A stretch of DNA of 32,739 nt from Bacillota bacterium (GTDB taxonomy: Bacteria > Bacillota > Clostridia > Lachnospirales > Lachnospiraceae): contig JAEZNB010000009.1 in NCBI GenBank assembly GCA_023441965.1, positions 1-32,739 on the forward strand, written 5' to 3'. The notes beneath the pieces are model-generated. The model ran no database searches and was not told where the DNA came from. It saw only the letters and a list, made by a program, of their open reading frames with translations. Each line of letters begins with the position of its first letter. The first letter of the stretch is position 1. The translations under genes were made by a program, and so were the position numbers. Below, one piece after another: positions 16,329 to 25,677 of this stretch.

Positions 16329-17177
16329 ATGTGGATTCTGTTGGTATTACTGTATGGTATCTTGAAAGGTATCAGAGAAGTCATTAAGAAGAAAGCGCTC
16401 CGTAGCAATACGGTGATGGAGGTTCTGGTTTTATATACAGCCTTAGCATTTATCATGGTTTTGCCTGATTATAAAAATGCGATGGGTGTGAACCCATCAC
16501 TTTTATTTTGGATAGCGGTAAAATCCTTTGTGATATTTTTGGCTTGGATATTCAGCTTTAAAGCAATAAATAAAATGCCGATCAGCATCTACGGGGTATT
16601 GGATCTATCCCGGGTTCTGTTCGCCACCTTGCTGGGCGTTGCAGTATTGAAGGAAGTGTTATCCTTACCGCAACTTGCCGGACTTGCCCTGGTCTGCCTG
16701 GGGTTGGTTATGCTAAATCAAAGGAGAAAGCACGCATCCTTTAAGGCTGAAAAGGTGGAGACCGGCTATGTTGTAATCGCCATAGCATCCTGTATGCTGA
16801 ATGCATTATCCGGTCTGATGGATAAGCTCCTGATGAAAAGTGTGACCAGTTCACAGCTGCAATTTTGGTATATGCTTTTCCTGCTCTTGTTTTACGTGAT
16901 CTACATCTTCGTCACAAAAACTAAGATCCGATGGGTACATACCTTGAGAAACGGCTGGATATGGAGCTTAAGCTTCTTGTTTATCATAGCCGACAGGGCC
17001 TTGTTTATAGCGAACGGCATGGATGGCAGCAGGATTACCGTCATGACCTTAATTAAGCAGTCAGGCTGTTTGGTTACCATTCTGGCGGGCAAGTTTATCT
17101 TTAAGGAGAAAAACATCGGTTATAAGCTGATCTGTGCCGGAGTGATCCTAATCGGTATTATGATCGGGCTGATATAG
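16329..17177 (+). CDS. EamA/DMT-superfamily transporter
   Basis: A 282-residue polytopic membrane protein with about ten hydrophobic segments arranged as two EamA-like halves. Typical DMT features are a basic loop after helix 1 (REVIKKKALRSN), GVLDLSRVLFATLLGVAVLKE in the first half and the second-half counterpart ending LAGKFIFKEK before the last helix. Such carriers export or import small metabolites such as amino acids; the substrate is not evident. The ribosome binding site is weak. It converges with the restriction-modification gene, leaving 9 bases between the stops. Confidence 0.85.
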   Translation: MWILLVLLYGILKGIREVIKKKALRSNTVMEVLVLYTALAFIMVLPDYKNAMGVNPSLLFWIAVKSFVIFLAWIFSFKAINKMPISIYGVLDLSRVLFATLLGVAVLKEVLSLPQLAGLALVCLGLVMLNQRRKHASFKAEKVETGYVVIAIASCMLNALSGLMDKLLMKSVTSSQLQFWYMLFLLLFYVIYIFVTKTKIRWVHTLRNGWIWSLSFLFIIADRALFIANGMDGSRITVMTLIKQSGCLVTILAGKFIFKEKNIGYKLICAGVILIGIMIGLI

Positions 17178-17186
17178 AGGCGGGGG

Positions 17187-19946
17187 CTACCTGTGAACCC
17201 CAAGTCTCATTCTCTGCATAGATAGTAAAGAGTCTTTTATCGCTTCATAATATTCCTCAATTCCATATGCGCGGAGAACTTCACGATCGAATGCGATCCG
17301 ATCGGCTTCAGACAGTTCTCTTTCCGTGGAATATACCTCCCGTTGCAACAGCGCATCAAAGGTTCTCAAAATGATATCCCGCTGTTCGGTATTCACCCTA
17401 CCCGGGTTCAGCATAAATGCATTTCTTAAGGTGGTGCTGCTGATATCCAAGGCACCAAGACCGCGACCGAAGCCGACTGCCTCTACATAGAACATTCCCA
17501 GCACCGAGTTAAGCAGGGCGTGATAAAGCTCCAGATCAGGGTAAGCGGCGGTAGCCCTCAATCCGATCAGCCGTTGATTGATAAAGCTGGGTTCTTCGAA
17601 CCTGACGAAGAATAATCTCCGATCAGGATTCATCGTTGTTACGATATCTGCAACACTGGTATCATTCATCTCATACCAATGCATATTCGCCTTGGCCAGT
17701 ACCTCAGGCAAGGGTCTTCCGGTCTGATTTACCCCATTCTGAAAGCGTTCAATCCACGCTAAGGCACCAAGATGATTTAAGTTCCGCAGTTCATCCAGGC
17801 TTCTTGAACAGCAGAAAGCATCATTGTCAGCCTCGGCATACAGGGAATTCACATTTCTTGAATTCTTAAGCACCTGTCTGATATAGCAGGGCTCTATGCC
17901 ATGTCCGGCAGCAGGATAGAACATGGTATCCCATCCTCTCCGTTCACCGCGTACAACTTCAAACACCTCGGATATCGGAATCAGTCTGTCTCTTATAGAC
18001 AGCAGCCAGGATATATCATGGAACAGCGCAGACAAGGAAACATTCATCGCACATAGGGATGCGATTTCTGCATGGGTATAAGCCATCCTTTTTATGACCT
18101 GCGGATCCAGCTGACGATTGAGCAGGGAGGAGTTCACGAGCACATCTACATCGGCTTCGTTCTCCTTCAGCTCTGACAGACTCTTTTGCCAGGAACAGAA
18201 GGAGATGGATTCCTCTTGCGGCGGAGCCCCGACAGGCATTCTCTTCGTAAGGATGGAGATCACTGTGACAACCTTGGCATTCTCAAACCATCTGGCAGAA
18301 TTGCTGATATGAAGCTGCTCAAGCCTGTAATAAAAGCTTAGGGCATGAAAGAAGTCCCGGCCTGCTTTTGTCCCCAGCCAGGAATTTGACGTAATGATTC
18401 CCACACGACCGTCGGTATCCAGAATTCTGTGCAAGGCGAAGAGGATAAAGGAGTAGTAATCGTTTCTGTTGCTTAAGGTAATGCCGGTTGCTTCCTGAAC
18501 ACTGTCCTGAATGCTTCTGATATACTGCCAGTCTGTGTCGGATATTTTCTCAAAGGGAACAAAGGGCAGATTAGAGGTGATGGTCTGAAACCTGGGCATG
18601 GTAAATTGCAGAGGTTCGCCGGTGACAGGATTGGTCACCTGGATGAGGTCACCTACATTTATCGTAAATACATTGCTTTGGAATATCCTGCTTGGGATAT
18701 TGATGGTATCAATATCGGTCATACTGATGTTGGCGATCTGTAAGGGGAAGGAGAACTTATCCGCTGCCCAGGTGGTTTCTACGGCCTGTGAGACACTATC
18801 CAGCTGGACCTTTTTATGCTTCAGAATCGCTTTAGGGATGGACCCCGTTCCACAGCAGGGATCGATCGCCTGACCGGTCCAATCATGGGTTGTCAGGCGG
18901 ACAAGAATATCTGCTAAGATATCCGGGGTTGTGAATTGTCCCCGGACCTCCCGCTGTGATACCGCAACGGTACGCTCCAATATGGTCTGCAGTGCGGCTT
19001 GCTCAATCCGGCTAACACCATTGCTGGTGAGAAAGATGTTTAGGTCCATGAGGTCATGCCAGGTCTCTGCCGGGAGCAGGTCATCATGCTCCAAGCTACT
19101 AAATATATTATAGAAATCGCATTCTGCTGTGATTCTTTCAAAAACAGCATTTGCCTCTGCAACCGATGCTTCGAAGGTAAGGTTGTCAACCTCCATTGCA
19201 GCATTATGGCTATGCTTGATCAGATGGGCGAAGATGATCCGGTTTGCCCAGTGAAGCAAAACCACTTTTGCATAGGCACGGAACATATTGGTCTCATCCG
19301 AAACAAACTCTGCCTGAATGTCATTCCACCAAACAGAGAGATAGGCCCCTATGACGGCATTCCTTGCACAAGTCCGCCTCATCTCTTCGCTCACAAGCAT
19401 TTTATTCCGCTCAATGATCGTCGCAAGGATGGAATCAGAAACAATGGCACCGATTTCGGCGCCACGTATCTCTCCTGTCACCAGATATTCATTTATCTCC
19501 AGTAAAATGCTTTCTACCACAGGCAACCATTCCTGCTTGTATCTCTCCACATCCTCACGGGTCCGGATATGATTGGTCTCATTCCACTGCTTCACCAGCT
19601 CAAAATCGCCATTTACCCTTCTTACATAAAGCACACCCGCATTGAAATTCCAGAGAAAGCAGCTGTTTAATCCTAAGGAAACGGCCTTTCTTTGGGCATC
19701 AGCTATAAATGCAGTGTCTGTTATGGGGGTATCCGGCAGCTTCAGCTCCCAACCCTGTAAAATCCTGGTCTGGTTCTCGTCTCCAAATAAAAGCAGGTCA
19801 GGAAACATACTTACATGCCCGGTGGATATGGTAGCTTCACCGCCAGCCCGGGCAATTCTTATATTCAGGTTCTGAAGCCTGATATTGATATCGGAAATCA
19901 AGGATATGGCCCAACTGCGTTCATTTCTCCTGACAATGGTAGGCAT
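17187..19946 (-). CDS. Type IIG-like restriction enzyme (PD-(D/E)XK nuclease fused to N6-adenine methyltransferase)
   Basis: A 919-residue fusion that should both cut and methylate DNA. Near the N-terminus, P49-D50 followed by E67-L68-K69 fits a PD-(D/E)XK nuclease site. A helical region follows, then the methyltransferase: SAM motif IDPCCGTGSIPKAIL near residue 360 and the catalytic segment TSNLPF near 460, which replaces the usual NPPY/F. The C-terminal ~300 residues should include the target recognition domain. The frame opens at a TTG at 19967, but the ATG at 19946 is preceded by GAGAGG, so I start there. It lies 7 bases after the companion methyltransferase, as in Eco57I-type systems. 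The recognition sequence is unknown. Confidence 0.85.
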   Translation of the reverse strand: MPTIVRRNERSWAISLISDINIRLQNLNIRIARAGGEATISTGHVSMFPDLLLFGDENQTRILQGWELKLPDTPITDTAFIADAQRKAVSLGLNSCFLWNFNAGVLYVRRVNGDFELVKQWNETNHIRTREDVERYKQEWLPVVESILLEINEYLVTGEIRGAEIGAIVSDSILATIIERNKMLVSEEMRRTCARNAVIGAYLSVWWNDIQAEFVSDETNMFRAYAKVVLLHWANRIIFAHLIKHSHNAAMEVDNLTFEASVAEANAVFERITAECDFYNIFSSLEHDDLLPAETWHDLMDLNIFLTSNGVSRIEQAALQTILERTVAVSQREVRGQFTTPDILADILVRLTTHDWTGQAIDPCCGTGSIPKAILKHKKVQLDSVSQAVETTWAADKFSFPLQIANISMTDIDTINIPSRIFQSNVFTINVGDLIQVTNPVTGEPLQFTMPRFQTITSNLPFVPFEKISDTDWQYIRSIQDSVQEATGITLSNRNDYYSFILFALHRILDTDGRVGIITSNSWLGTKAGRDFFHALSFYYRLEQLHISNSARWFENAKVVTVISILTKRMPVGAPPQEESISFCSWQKSLSELKENEADVDVLVNSSLLNRQLDPQVIKRMAYTHAEIASLCAMNVSLSALFHDISWLLSIRDRLIPISEVFEVVRGERRGWDTMFYPAAGHGIEPCYIRQVLKNSRNVNSLYAEADNDAFCCSRSLDELRNLNHLGALAWIERFQNGVNQTGRPLPEVLAKANMHWYEMNDTSVADIVTTMNPDRRLFFVRFEEPSFINQRLIGLRATAAYPDLELYHALLNSVLGMFYVEAVGFGRGLGALDISSTTLRNAFMLNPGRVNTEQRDIILRTFDALLQREVYSTERELSEADRIAFDREVLRAYGIEEYYEAIKDSLLSMQRMRLGVHR

Positions 19947-19953
19947 TTGCTCA

Positions 19954-20805
19954 TTACCTCTCTTCAAATTCTTGAATTAAGTTCGTTCTGATGATTTTCT
20001 GCCGGGTTTTCTTATCTAAGCAGTTCCAGGCCGAAAGCAGTCTGCTTTTCGCCACTTCGATATAATTTATCTTATCCTTTTTAAACAGGGCAACATCTTC
20101 GTTCTTTTCAATACCGATAAAGTTACGGCCCTCCATTAAGGCTGCTACCAGAAAGGATCCGCTGCCAAAGGTATTATCCAGAACGATGTCTCCCGGTTTG
20201 GTATAGGTCTTTACGAAATATCGGCCCAGTTCGATGGGCTTTTGCGTAGGGTGTACTACCTCGCCCTCGCTCTCCGCTGTCTTCACATATATAATATCAA
20301 TCGGGTATCGCTCTCCGTCACTTGCTACATGAACAGGCTGAAAATCACCATAGGAGCCACTTAGCTGGTTTTTGCGTACCCCTTTGTCGTAGGGCTCGCC
20401 CTCCGTCATCTGCGGGTTATAGGTAGGCTGCTTCTTATAGAATACGCATACATCTTCGTGCTTTCTAAGAGGCTGTTTCTTCGCATTTAAGAAGTTGGTA
20501 GGTTTAGACTTCTCCCAGACCCATTTATATTTAAATAGTTTAGGCTGGCTCAAGATCAGTTTGGCGGTAAATAAGCCCTGAGAGGTCAATACGATCGCAC
20601 CGTTTGGTTTTATGATCCGCTTATACTGTTCCCACAGCAGATCCAGGGGAATATAGCTATCCCATTGATTCTGCGTCATGCCATAGGGCAAATCACACAA
20701 TATCATATCGATTGACTCGTTTGGTATGCGCTGCATGCATTTCAAACAATCTTCTTCAAAGAGCTGATTTACCATAGAGTAAACCGGTGCATTCTGATCT
20801 ATCAT
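19954..20805 (-). CDS. Companion DNA methyltransferase (beta-class, DLPY)
   Basis: A 283-residue SAM-dependent DNA amino-methyltransferase. Catalytic motif CDLPYG is at residues 37-42. HPTQKPIELGRYF, then LDNTFGSGSF (SAM motif) and FIGIEK come later, the beta-class order. It is the first gene of a two-gene operon with the fused nuclease-methyltransferase, and its last codons contain that gene's ribosome binding site. In Eco57I-type systems a separate methyltransferase helps protect the asymmetric site, probably its role here. GAGG lies 7 bases before the ATG. It differs clearly from the solo methyltransferase at 3373-4107. Confidence 0.88.
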   Translation of the reverse strand: MIDQNAPVYSMVNQLFEEDCLKCMQRIPNESIDMILCDLPYGMTQNQWDSYIPLDLLWEQYKRIIKPNGAIVLTSQGLFTAKLILSQPKLFKYKWVWEKSKPTNFLNAKKQPLRKHEDVCVFYKKQPTYNPQMTEGEPYDKGVRKNQLSGSYGDFQPVHVASDGERYPIDIIYVKTAESEGEVVHPTQKPIELGRYFVKTYTKPGDIVLDNTFGSGSFLVAALMEGRNFIGIEKNEDVALFKKDKINYIEVAKSRLLSAWNCLDKKTRQKIIRTNLIQEFEER

Positions 20806-20988
20806 CGCTTGGCCTCATTTCTTATCGTTTCATTGGTTTTGTCGTCAGGATTGCTTGATGAAAACTCATATCGCTACAATGAATATATTATAGCAGATAA
20901 ACAACAGGTTAACAATAAATAGGAAATCAAAATATGGTTGATCAAATATGGTTCACAATGCTTCCGGTAGTCAGTTAACCGTCATAAA

Positions 20989-21017
20989 TCGACATAATTT
21001 TAGCAATTTGGTATAAT
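20989..21017 (+). promoter_or_regulatory. Promoter of the leucine-rich-repeat gene
   Basis: TCGACA (20989-20994), a 17-base spacer and a perfect TATAAT (21012-21017). The start is predicted near 21024, about 40 bases before the ATG. Just upstream a pair of direct repeats (CAAAATATGGTTGA and CAAATATGGTTCA, about 20930-20955) could bind a regulator. Confidence 0.65.
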
Positions 21018-21065
21018 TATGACACTTTTATTATATTCTACAAAAGAGAAAAGGGGGGTTATGCT

Positions 21066-24000
21066 ATGCTAAAGAGGAGAAAGAGGGTCATTGGTTCTAT
21101 TCTTATCACAGCAATGATTTTATCGTCCATATTCCCGGTGAGAGCGAGTGCTTCAGATTATTTAACCAGTGACGGCTTCTATTGGGCTAAGAATGCCGAT
21201 TACGCAACGGTATCGATCCTACAATATTTAGGTAATGGTGGCAATGTAGAGATACCCAGTACAATAAACGGTTTACCGGTTGTGCAGCTTCTTAATTTTG
21301 CATTCTATGACTGCGACACGCTAACCGGCATAACAATTCCAAGCACGGTTAGTTACATTGGGGAAGGGGTCTTTCAAGATTGTTCAAAGCTTGCAATAGT
21401 AACGATGCATGAGGGTGTGAGATGGATTGCCCCCGATGCGTTCTATGCCTGTTCAAAGCTCACAAGCATAACCCTTCCGAACAGTGTTACAAGGGTTGGA
21501 GATGCTGCTTTTTACGGTTGTACAAGTCTGAAAAGTGCGATTCTTTCTGACAATATGGAGGATATTCCGCCTCAGATGTTTCGGGGATGTACAAGTTTAA
21601 CGAGTATAACAATCCCTGGCAGTGTTACACGTATTTCTGATAATGCTTTTGAGAACTGTGTGAAGCTGTCAACCTTAACTATTTCAAAGGGTGTAAAAAT
21701 CATTGATGAAAGTGCATTCAGCGAATGCAAAAGTTTAAAAAGCTTAGACCTTCCTAACAGTATAGTCAGTATTGGAACCGCTGCCTTTTCAGGCTGCGAC
21801 AGTCTTACGAGTCTAACCATTCCAAGCAGTGTGGAACATCTCGGTGGTATGGCGTTCTTTGAGTGCGACAGTCTCAAAAGTGTCACACTACCGGGCAGTA
21901 TTACCTGCGTTGCGGGTTCGTTATTTTCCGGTTGTGACAATCTTACCAGCGTTAAAATGTCAAAGGGCATTACATCAATAGGAAATCGCGCTTTTGAAGG
22001 ATGTACGAGTCTTACCGATGTTACGATTCCTTCTACAGTAACCGGTATCGGTTTTTTTGCCTTCAGAGAAGCAAAATGGCTGGATGACTTTAAAGGTGAC
22101 TATTTGATTGTGAACGGGTATTTATTGAGATATAAAGGCTCCGAATCAAAAATAACCATTCCTAAGGGTGTTACCCACATAGCAGAGAATGCATTTGAAA
22201 GGTGCTGGAATCTTACACAGGTAACCATTCCGGAGGGTGTTACTTATATCGGAAGTGAAGCCTTCTTCTATTGCAGAAACCTGAAGAAGATTACAATACC
22301 GAAAAGTGTAAAGATCATTGGAGCAGCGGCATTTAACAGCTGTGAAAGTCTTACGGAGATTACGCTTCCAAACAGTATCAAATTGATTGATATGAGTTTG
22401 TTTTATGAATGCTACAGCCTGGAAAGCGTCACCATTCCAAAGAGCGTTCAAATGATTGATTCGAGTGCATTTTACAAATGCAGAAGCCTTACAAAGGTAA
22501 CGATGCCAAAGGGTGTTATCATTAAGGAATCTACCTTTGAAAATACACCATGGTTCGATAGTAAAGGTGAGCTGGTCATTGTGGATAATGTTCTGATGAC
22601 CTATAAGGGTTACCCCACGAGCATAAAGATTCCGAAGGGCGTAACCGCCATAGCTGATTATGCCTTTCAAAATTGTCAGGATCTTGTAAGTATAACCATT
22701 CCGGACAGTGTAACAAGCATTGGTGATAATGCCTTTGTAGGCTGCACCAGTCTGAATAAGATAGTTATTCCAAACAGCGTAACTCACATTGGTGAGAAAG
22801 CATTTAAGGGCTGCTATGGGTTAGAAAGTGTAACTCTATCTAACAAGGTGAAGACTATCGGGGACTATACGTTTGCCGGCTGTGGGAATCTTGACGTAAT
22901 TAGTATTCCGAATGGTGTAACGGAGATAGGGAGGGGGACCTTTCAGGAGTGTGCTATTCTAAGTATGACCATTCCCAATGGCGTGACCAGAATTGGTGCC
23001 GGTGCCTTTGAAGGCTGCACTCTGTTGAAAAGTGTAACCATTCCGGGCAGTGTGAAGAGTATGGGAGATAAAATCTTCTACGAGTGCGAACGTCTCACCA
23101 GTGCAACGCTTGGACACGGAGTGACAAGCATTTCGAATGAGATGTTTACCTATTGCTCGAAGCTTTCCAGTGTGACAATTCCAAGCAGTGTAACCTCAAT
23201 CGGAAATTATGCCTTTGAAGGTTGCGAGAAACTGGCAAATGTCATAGTTCCAAACAGTGTAACGCATATTGGGGAGTATGCATTCTATGGTACGGGATGG
23301 GTAGAAAATTATTCAGGAGAATTCCTGATTGTGAATAATGAGCTGCTTGCCTATAAAGGTTATGCTAACAACGTAACAATACCGGATGGGATTACAAAAA
23401 TATCGTCCGGCGCATTCTATAACAATGATCGGCTTCAAAATGTAAGCATACCAAGCAGTGTTATAACAATCGGTACCGATGCATTTGCAAGCTGTAACTC
23501 TCTTGAGAACATAAATATACCGGACAGTGTAGTCAATATAGGCAGTGGAGCATTTAATGAAACAGTATTTATTACTAATCAGAAGCATTATGATGAAAAT
23601 GGATTCTTCATTTGGAAAAACACCTTACTGTTGTATGATGCTTCCTCACCGATTGTAAACATTCCAAAGGGGGTCACTAGAATTTCGGCCGGTGCATTTA
23701 CCGGTAACAGTTACATTACGTCAGTAACAATTCCGGACACTGTAACAAGAATTGACGATAATGCGTTTGCCGCATGCAGAAGTCTTACAAGTATTGTGAT
23801 TCCGGACAGTGTGACCAGCATAGGTAATGGTGCGTTTGATTCTTGCCGAAATCTGATCAGTGTTACCCTTCCTAAGGGCTTAAAAAGTATTGGGAATTCT
23901 GTGTTTATGCATTGCCATTCGCTGCGAAATGTAAACATTCCAAAAGGTATCACAAGTATTGGAGAATATGCCTTCTATTTCTGTAACCTTTTAAGCTTGA

Positions 24001-24212
24001 CCCTTCCGGACAGTGTCACAAGCATAGGGGATTCTGCTTTTGATGGCAACTCGGACCTGGTAAATGCCTATATTCCGGGAAGTGTTACGAAGATCGGGGA
24101 AGGCGTGTTTGGTCCTAATCACTCTTTAACCATATATGGGAAAGCGAAATCTGCTGCCGAAAAGGTCTTTCTAAAAGAGGGTCATCAGTTTGTGGAGATG
24201 GAGAAGAAGTAA
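21066..24212 (+). CDS. Secreted BspA-like leucine-rich-repeat protein
   Basis: A 1048-residue secreted protein. The N-terminus (MLKRRKR, a hydrophobic stretch, then VRASA near residue 29) is a signal peptide. From about residue 45 to the end run dozens of ~23-residue LRR_5/TpLRR repeats of the type SITIPNSVTSIGDNAFxGC. Four interruptions share a pattern like LIVNGYLLRYKG and lie near residues 338, 497, 745 and 840, dividing the solenoid into blocks. There is no sortase motif or cell-wall-binding module, so release or non-covalent attachment is likely. Family members bind host proteins or other bacteria in adhesion, but many have no known partner. The ribosome binding site is AAGGGGGG and the gene has its own promoter. 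Confidence 0.92.
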   Translation: MLKRRKRVIGSILITAMILSSIFPVRASASDYLTSDGFYWAKNADYATVSILQYLGNGGNVEIPSTINGLPVVQLLNFAFYDCDTLTGITIPSTVSYIGEGVFQDCSKLAIVTMHEGVRWIAPDAFYACSKLTSITLPNSVTRVGDAAFYGCTSLKSAILSDNMEDIPPQMFRGCTSLTSITIPGSVTRISDNAFENCVKLSTLTISKGVKIIDESAFSECKSLKSLDLPNSIVSIGTAAFSGCDSLTSLTIPSSVEHLGGMAFFECDSLKSVTLPGSITCVAGSLFSGCDNLTSVKMSKGITSIGNRAFEGCTSLTDVTIPSTVTGIGFFAFREAKWLDDFKGDYLIVNGYLLRYKGSESKITIPKGVTHIAENAFERCWNLTQVTIPEGVTYIGSEAFFYCRNLKKITIPKSVKIIGAAAFNSCESLTEITLPNSIKLIDMSLFYECYSLESVTIPKSVQMIDSSAFYKCRSLTKVTMPKGVIIKESTFENTPWFDSKGELVIVDNVLMTYKGYPTSIKIPKGVTAIADYAFQNCQDLVSITIPDSVTSIGDNAFVGCTSLNKIVIPNSVTHIGEKAFKGCYGLESVTLSNKVKTIGDYTFAGCGNLDVISIPNGVTEIGRGTFQECAILSMTIPNGVTRIGAGAFEGCTLLKSVTIPGSVKSMGDKIFYECERLTSATLGHGVTSISNEMFTYCSKLSSVTIPSSVTSIGNYAFEGCEKLANVIVPNSVTHIGEYAFYGTGWVENYSGEFLIVNNELLAYKGYANNVTIPDGITKISSGAFYNNDRLQNVSIPSSVITIGTDAFASCNSLENINIPDSVVNIGSGAFNETVFITNQKHYDENGFFIWKNTLLLYDASSPIVNIPKGVTRISAGAFTGNSYITSVTIPDTVTRIDDNAFAACRSLTSIVIPDSVTSIGNGAFDSCRNLISVTLPKGLKSIGNSVFMHCHSLRNVNIPKGITSIGEYAFYFCNLLSLTLPDSVTSIGDSAFDGNSDLVNAYIPGSVTKIGEGVFGPNHSLTIYGKAKSAAEKVFLKEGHQFVEMEKK

Positions 24213-24290
24213 TAAACTCAACCGACAAGACATTAAATGACCGGACAGCGAAGGGATTGGTTTTGCCTCTGATGGAAAGGAAGGCGAGAT

Positions 24291-25142
24291 ATGAATTTGA
24301 TACAGTTGATGAAATCCTACGACAACCACCCCCAGGGCACAATTAAGTTAGTCCGACACACAAGAGAAAAGGGTTTGGATCTGGAGCAATTATATAAGAA
24401 GGGGTTACTGAATGCTTATCAGCGCGTACAGGGTAAGCCTGTATTTGACACCTGTGATTACATCATGATTTTTATTGCAACAGAAAATGATAAATGTGTT
24501 TTTGTTGGGATGTATAAGGTTGCAGATAAAACAACTGTAGCAGCGATTAGAAGAACCCAGTGCTTGCCTGATTTGGGTATAGAAGACTTTTATCGGGATG
24601 ATTACTATTACTATGATTTACAAGAGATAGATTTCATGTCAGACCTAAGGGACCGACTGGTTATTAGTTGGGGAAATACAGGTATAGCATGGCATCAGTA
24701 CTTAGTGGAAAAAGAAGTGGTTGAAATATTACCTGTAGGATATATGAAAGAATTTGCCGGATTTGATGACCTTATTCTTTCATTTGCAGACCTTAGAACC
24801 ATCATTGACAATAAAGATGCAAACCGTGAGTGGCATCGCCAGCTTTCATCCGTTGCAGGAGTGTATTTGATACTTGATACAGTATCAGGCTCACAATACA
24901 TAGGAAGTGCTTACGGAAAAGAGGGTATTCTAGGGCGTTGGACAACATATGCCAGGACGCATCACGGTGGTAATCAGCAGCTGATTACTCTCTTAGAACA
25001 ATATCCTGACCGATACAATTATTTTCAGTATTCAATCCTGAAAGTATTACCAACGGCCTTGGTTAAGGATGATGTATTGAAATATGAAACGCTATATAAA
25101 CAGAAGCTGGGCACAAGAGCTTTTGGGTTAAATTCGAATTAG
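24291..25142 (+). CDS. GIY-YIG nuclease-domain protein with unassigned N-terminal domain
   Basis: A 283-residue protein. Residues about 187-283 form a GIY-YIG domain: GVYLILD and QYIGSAYG supply the two signature tyrosine strands, GRW the conserved arginine, and KYETLYKQKLGTRAFGLN the catalytic glutamate and terminal asparagine. The first ~180 residues are a separate domain I do not recognise, rich in aromatic residues (DDYYYYDLQEIDF). GGAAGG precedes the ATG. It follows the leucine-rich-repeat gene by 78 bases and ends at a strong terminator. Stand-alone GIY-YIG proteins include mobile and restriction nucleases; the N-terminal part might recognise the target. Role unknown. Confidence 0.85.
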   Translation: MNLIQLMKSYDNHPQGTIKLVRHTREKGLDLEQLYKKGLLNAYQRVQGKPVFDTCDYIMIFIATENDKCVFVGMYKVADKTTVAAIRRTQCLPDLGIEDFYRDDYYYYDLQEIDFMSDLRDRLVISWGNTGIAWHQYLVEKEVVEILPVGYMKEFAGFDDLILSFADLRTIIDNKDANREWHRQLSSVAGVYLILDTVSGSQYIGSAYGKEGILGRWTTYARTHHGGNQQLITLLEQYPDRYNYFQYSILKVLPTALVKDDVLKYETLYKQKLGTRAFGLNSN

Positions 25143-25175
25143 GAATGTGTTTAATGTAATCTATACTTTACTAAA

Positions 25176-25213
25176 AATGAGGTTCATAACCTTTGTTATG
25201 AGCCTCATTTTTT
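25176..25213. terminator. Bidirectional terminator
   Basis: AATGAGGTTCATAAC (25176-25190) pairs with GTTATGAGCCTCATT (25195-25209) with one mismatch or wobble, and T-runs follow on both strands. It ends the GIY-YIG gene on the plus strand and tRNA-Leu(CAG) on the minus strand. Confidence 0.9.
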
Positions 25214-25215
25214 AG

Positions 25216-25300
25216 TGCAGTTGAGGGGACTTGAACCCCTACCCAGTTAACCCGGACTAGAACCTGAATCTAGCGCGTATGCCAATTCCGCCACAACTGC
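25216..25300 (-). tRNA. tRNA-Leu(CAG)
   Basis: An 85-nt class II tRNA. Acceptor arms GCAGTTG/CAACTGC are perfect, with discriminator A. The anticodon stem CTAGA/TCTAG holds the loop TTCAGGT, giving anticodon CAG. A long variable arm typical of tRNA-Leu and the T arm GGGGTTCAAGTCCCC follow. CCA is not encoded. It reads CUG codons. Confidence 0.95.
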
Positions 25301-25352
25301 TTATTCACTTTGTACCTCCCGGACTTAATGCTTTCCTTGAGGGACGAATTTG

Positions 25353-25381
25353 ATTATAGCATAGAAATTTTCTAAATTCAA
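25353..25381 (-). promoter_or_regulatory. Promoter of tRNA-Leu(CAG)
   Basis: On the minus strand TTGAAT, a 17-base spacer and TATAAT with a TG extension (TGCTATAAT). The leader to the mature tRNA is about 45 bases. Confidence 0.75.
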
Positions 25382-25498
25382 TACAAAATTTTAATTGGAT
25401 TCATTTTCTTTTTGCATCGATATTTGATGCTCGGTCAGGAGAAGGATTGCATCCTCTGACTGCATCATATATATTTTGGCAGAAAATATAAAATAATA

Positions 25499-25527
25499 TT
25501 GACATCAATCAATCCACGTATTAAAAT
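25499..25527 (+). promoter_or_regulatory. Promoter of tRNA-Asn
   Basis: A perfect TTGACA (25499-25504), a 17-base spacer and TAAAAT (25522-25527). The start is predicted about 5 bases before the tRNA. Confidence 0.75.
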
Positions 25528-25538
25528 TACTAACGTAT

Positions 25539-25610
25539 TCCTCGATAGCTCAATGGTAGAGCACGCGGCTGTTAACCGCGGGGTTGTAGGTTCGAGCCCT
25601 ACTCGGGGAG
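25539..25610 (+). tRNA. tRNA-Asn(GTT)
   Basis: A 72-nt tRNA. Acceptor TCCTCGA pairs with TCGGGGA (one T-G pair), discriminator G. Anticodon stem CGCGG/CCGCG holds CTGTTAA, giving anticodon GTT. The D arm and T arm (TAGGTTCGAGCCCTA) are normal and no CCA is encoded. A T-run follows immediately at 25611-25617. Confidence 0.95.
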
Positions 25611-25677
25611 TTTTTTTATTGCCTTTTTCGAATAATCCGCATTACTTCTGGCAAGTATAGGCTTGAGGTGAATAAAT

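Noticed and set aside
16169..16456. 95-codon minus-strand frame across the start of the DMT transporter
   Set aside because: It overlaps the transporter's first helices, has no domain, and the transporter frame is clearly the real one.
22146..22787. 213-codon antisense frame in the leucine-rich-repeat gene
   Set aside because: Repetitive composition mirrors the sense repeats; no ribosome site and no plausible fold.
21200..24150. Many short direct DNA repeats that could suggest a CRISPR or satellite array
   Set aside because: The repeats are diverged, have a 69-base in-frame period and encode one continuous leucine-rich-repeat protein.
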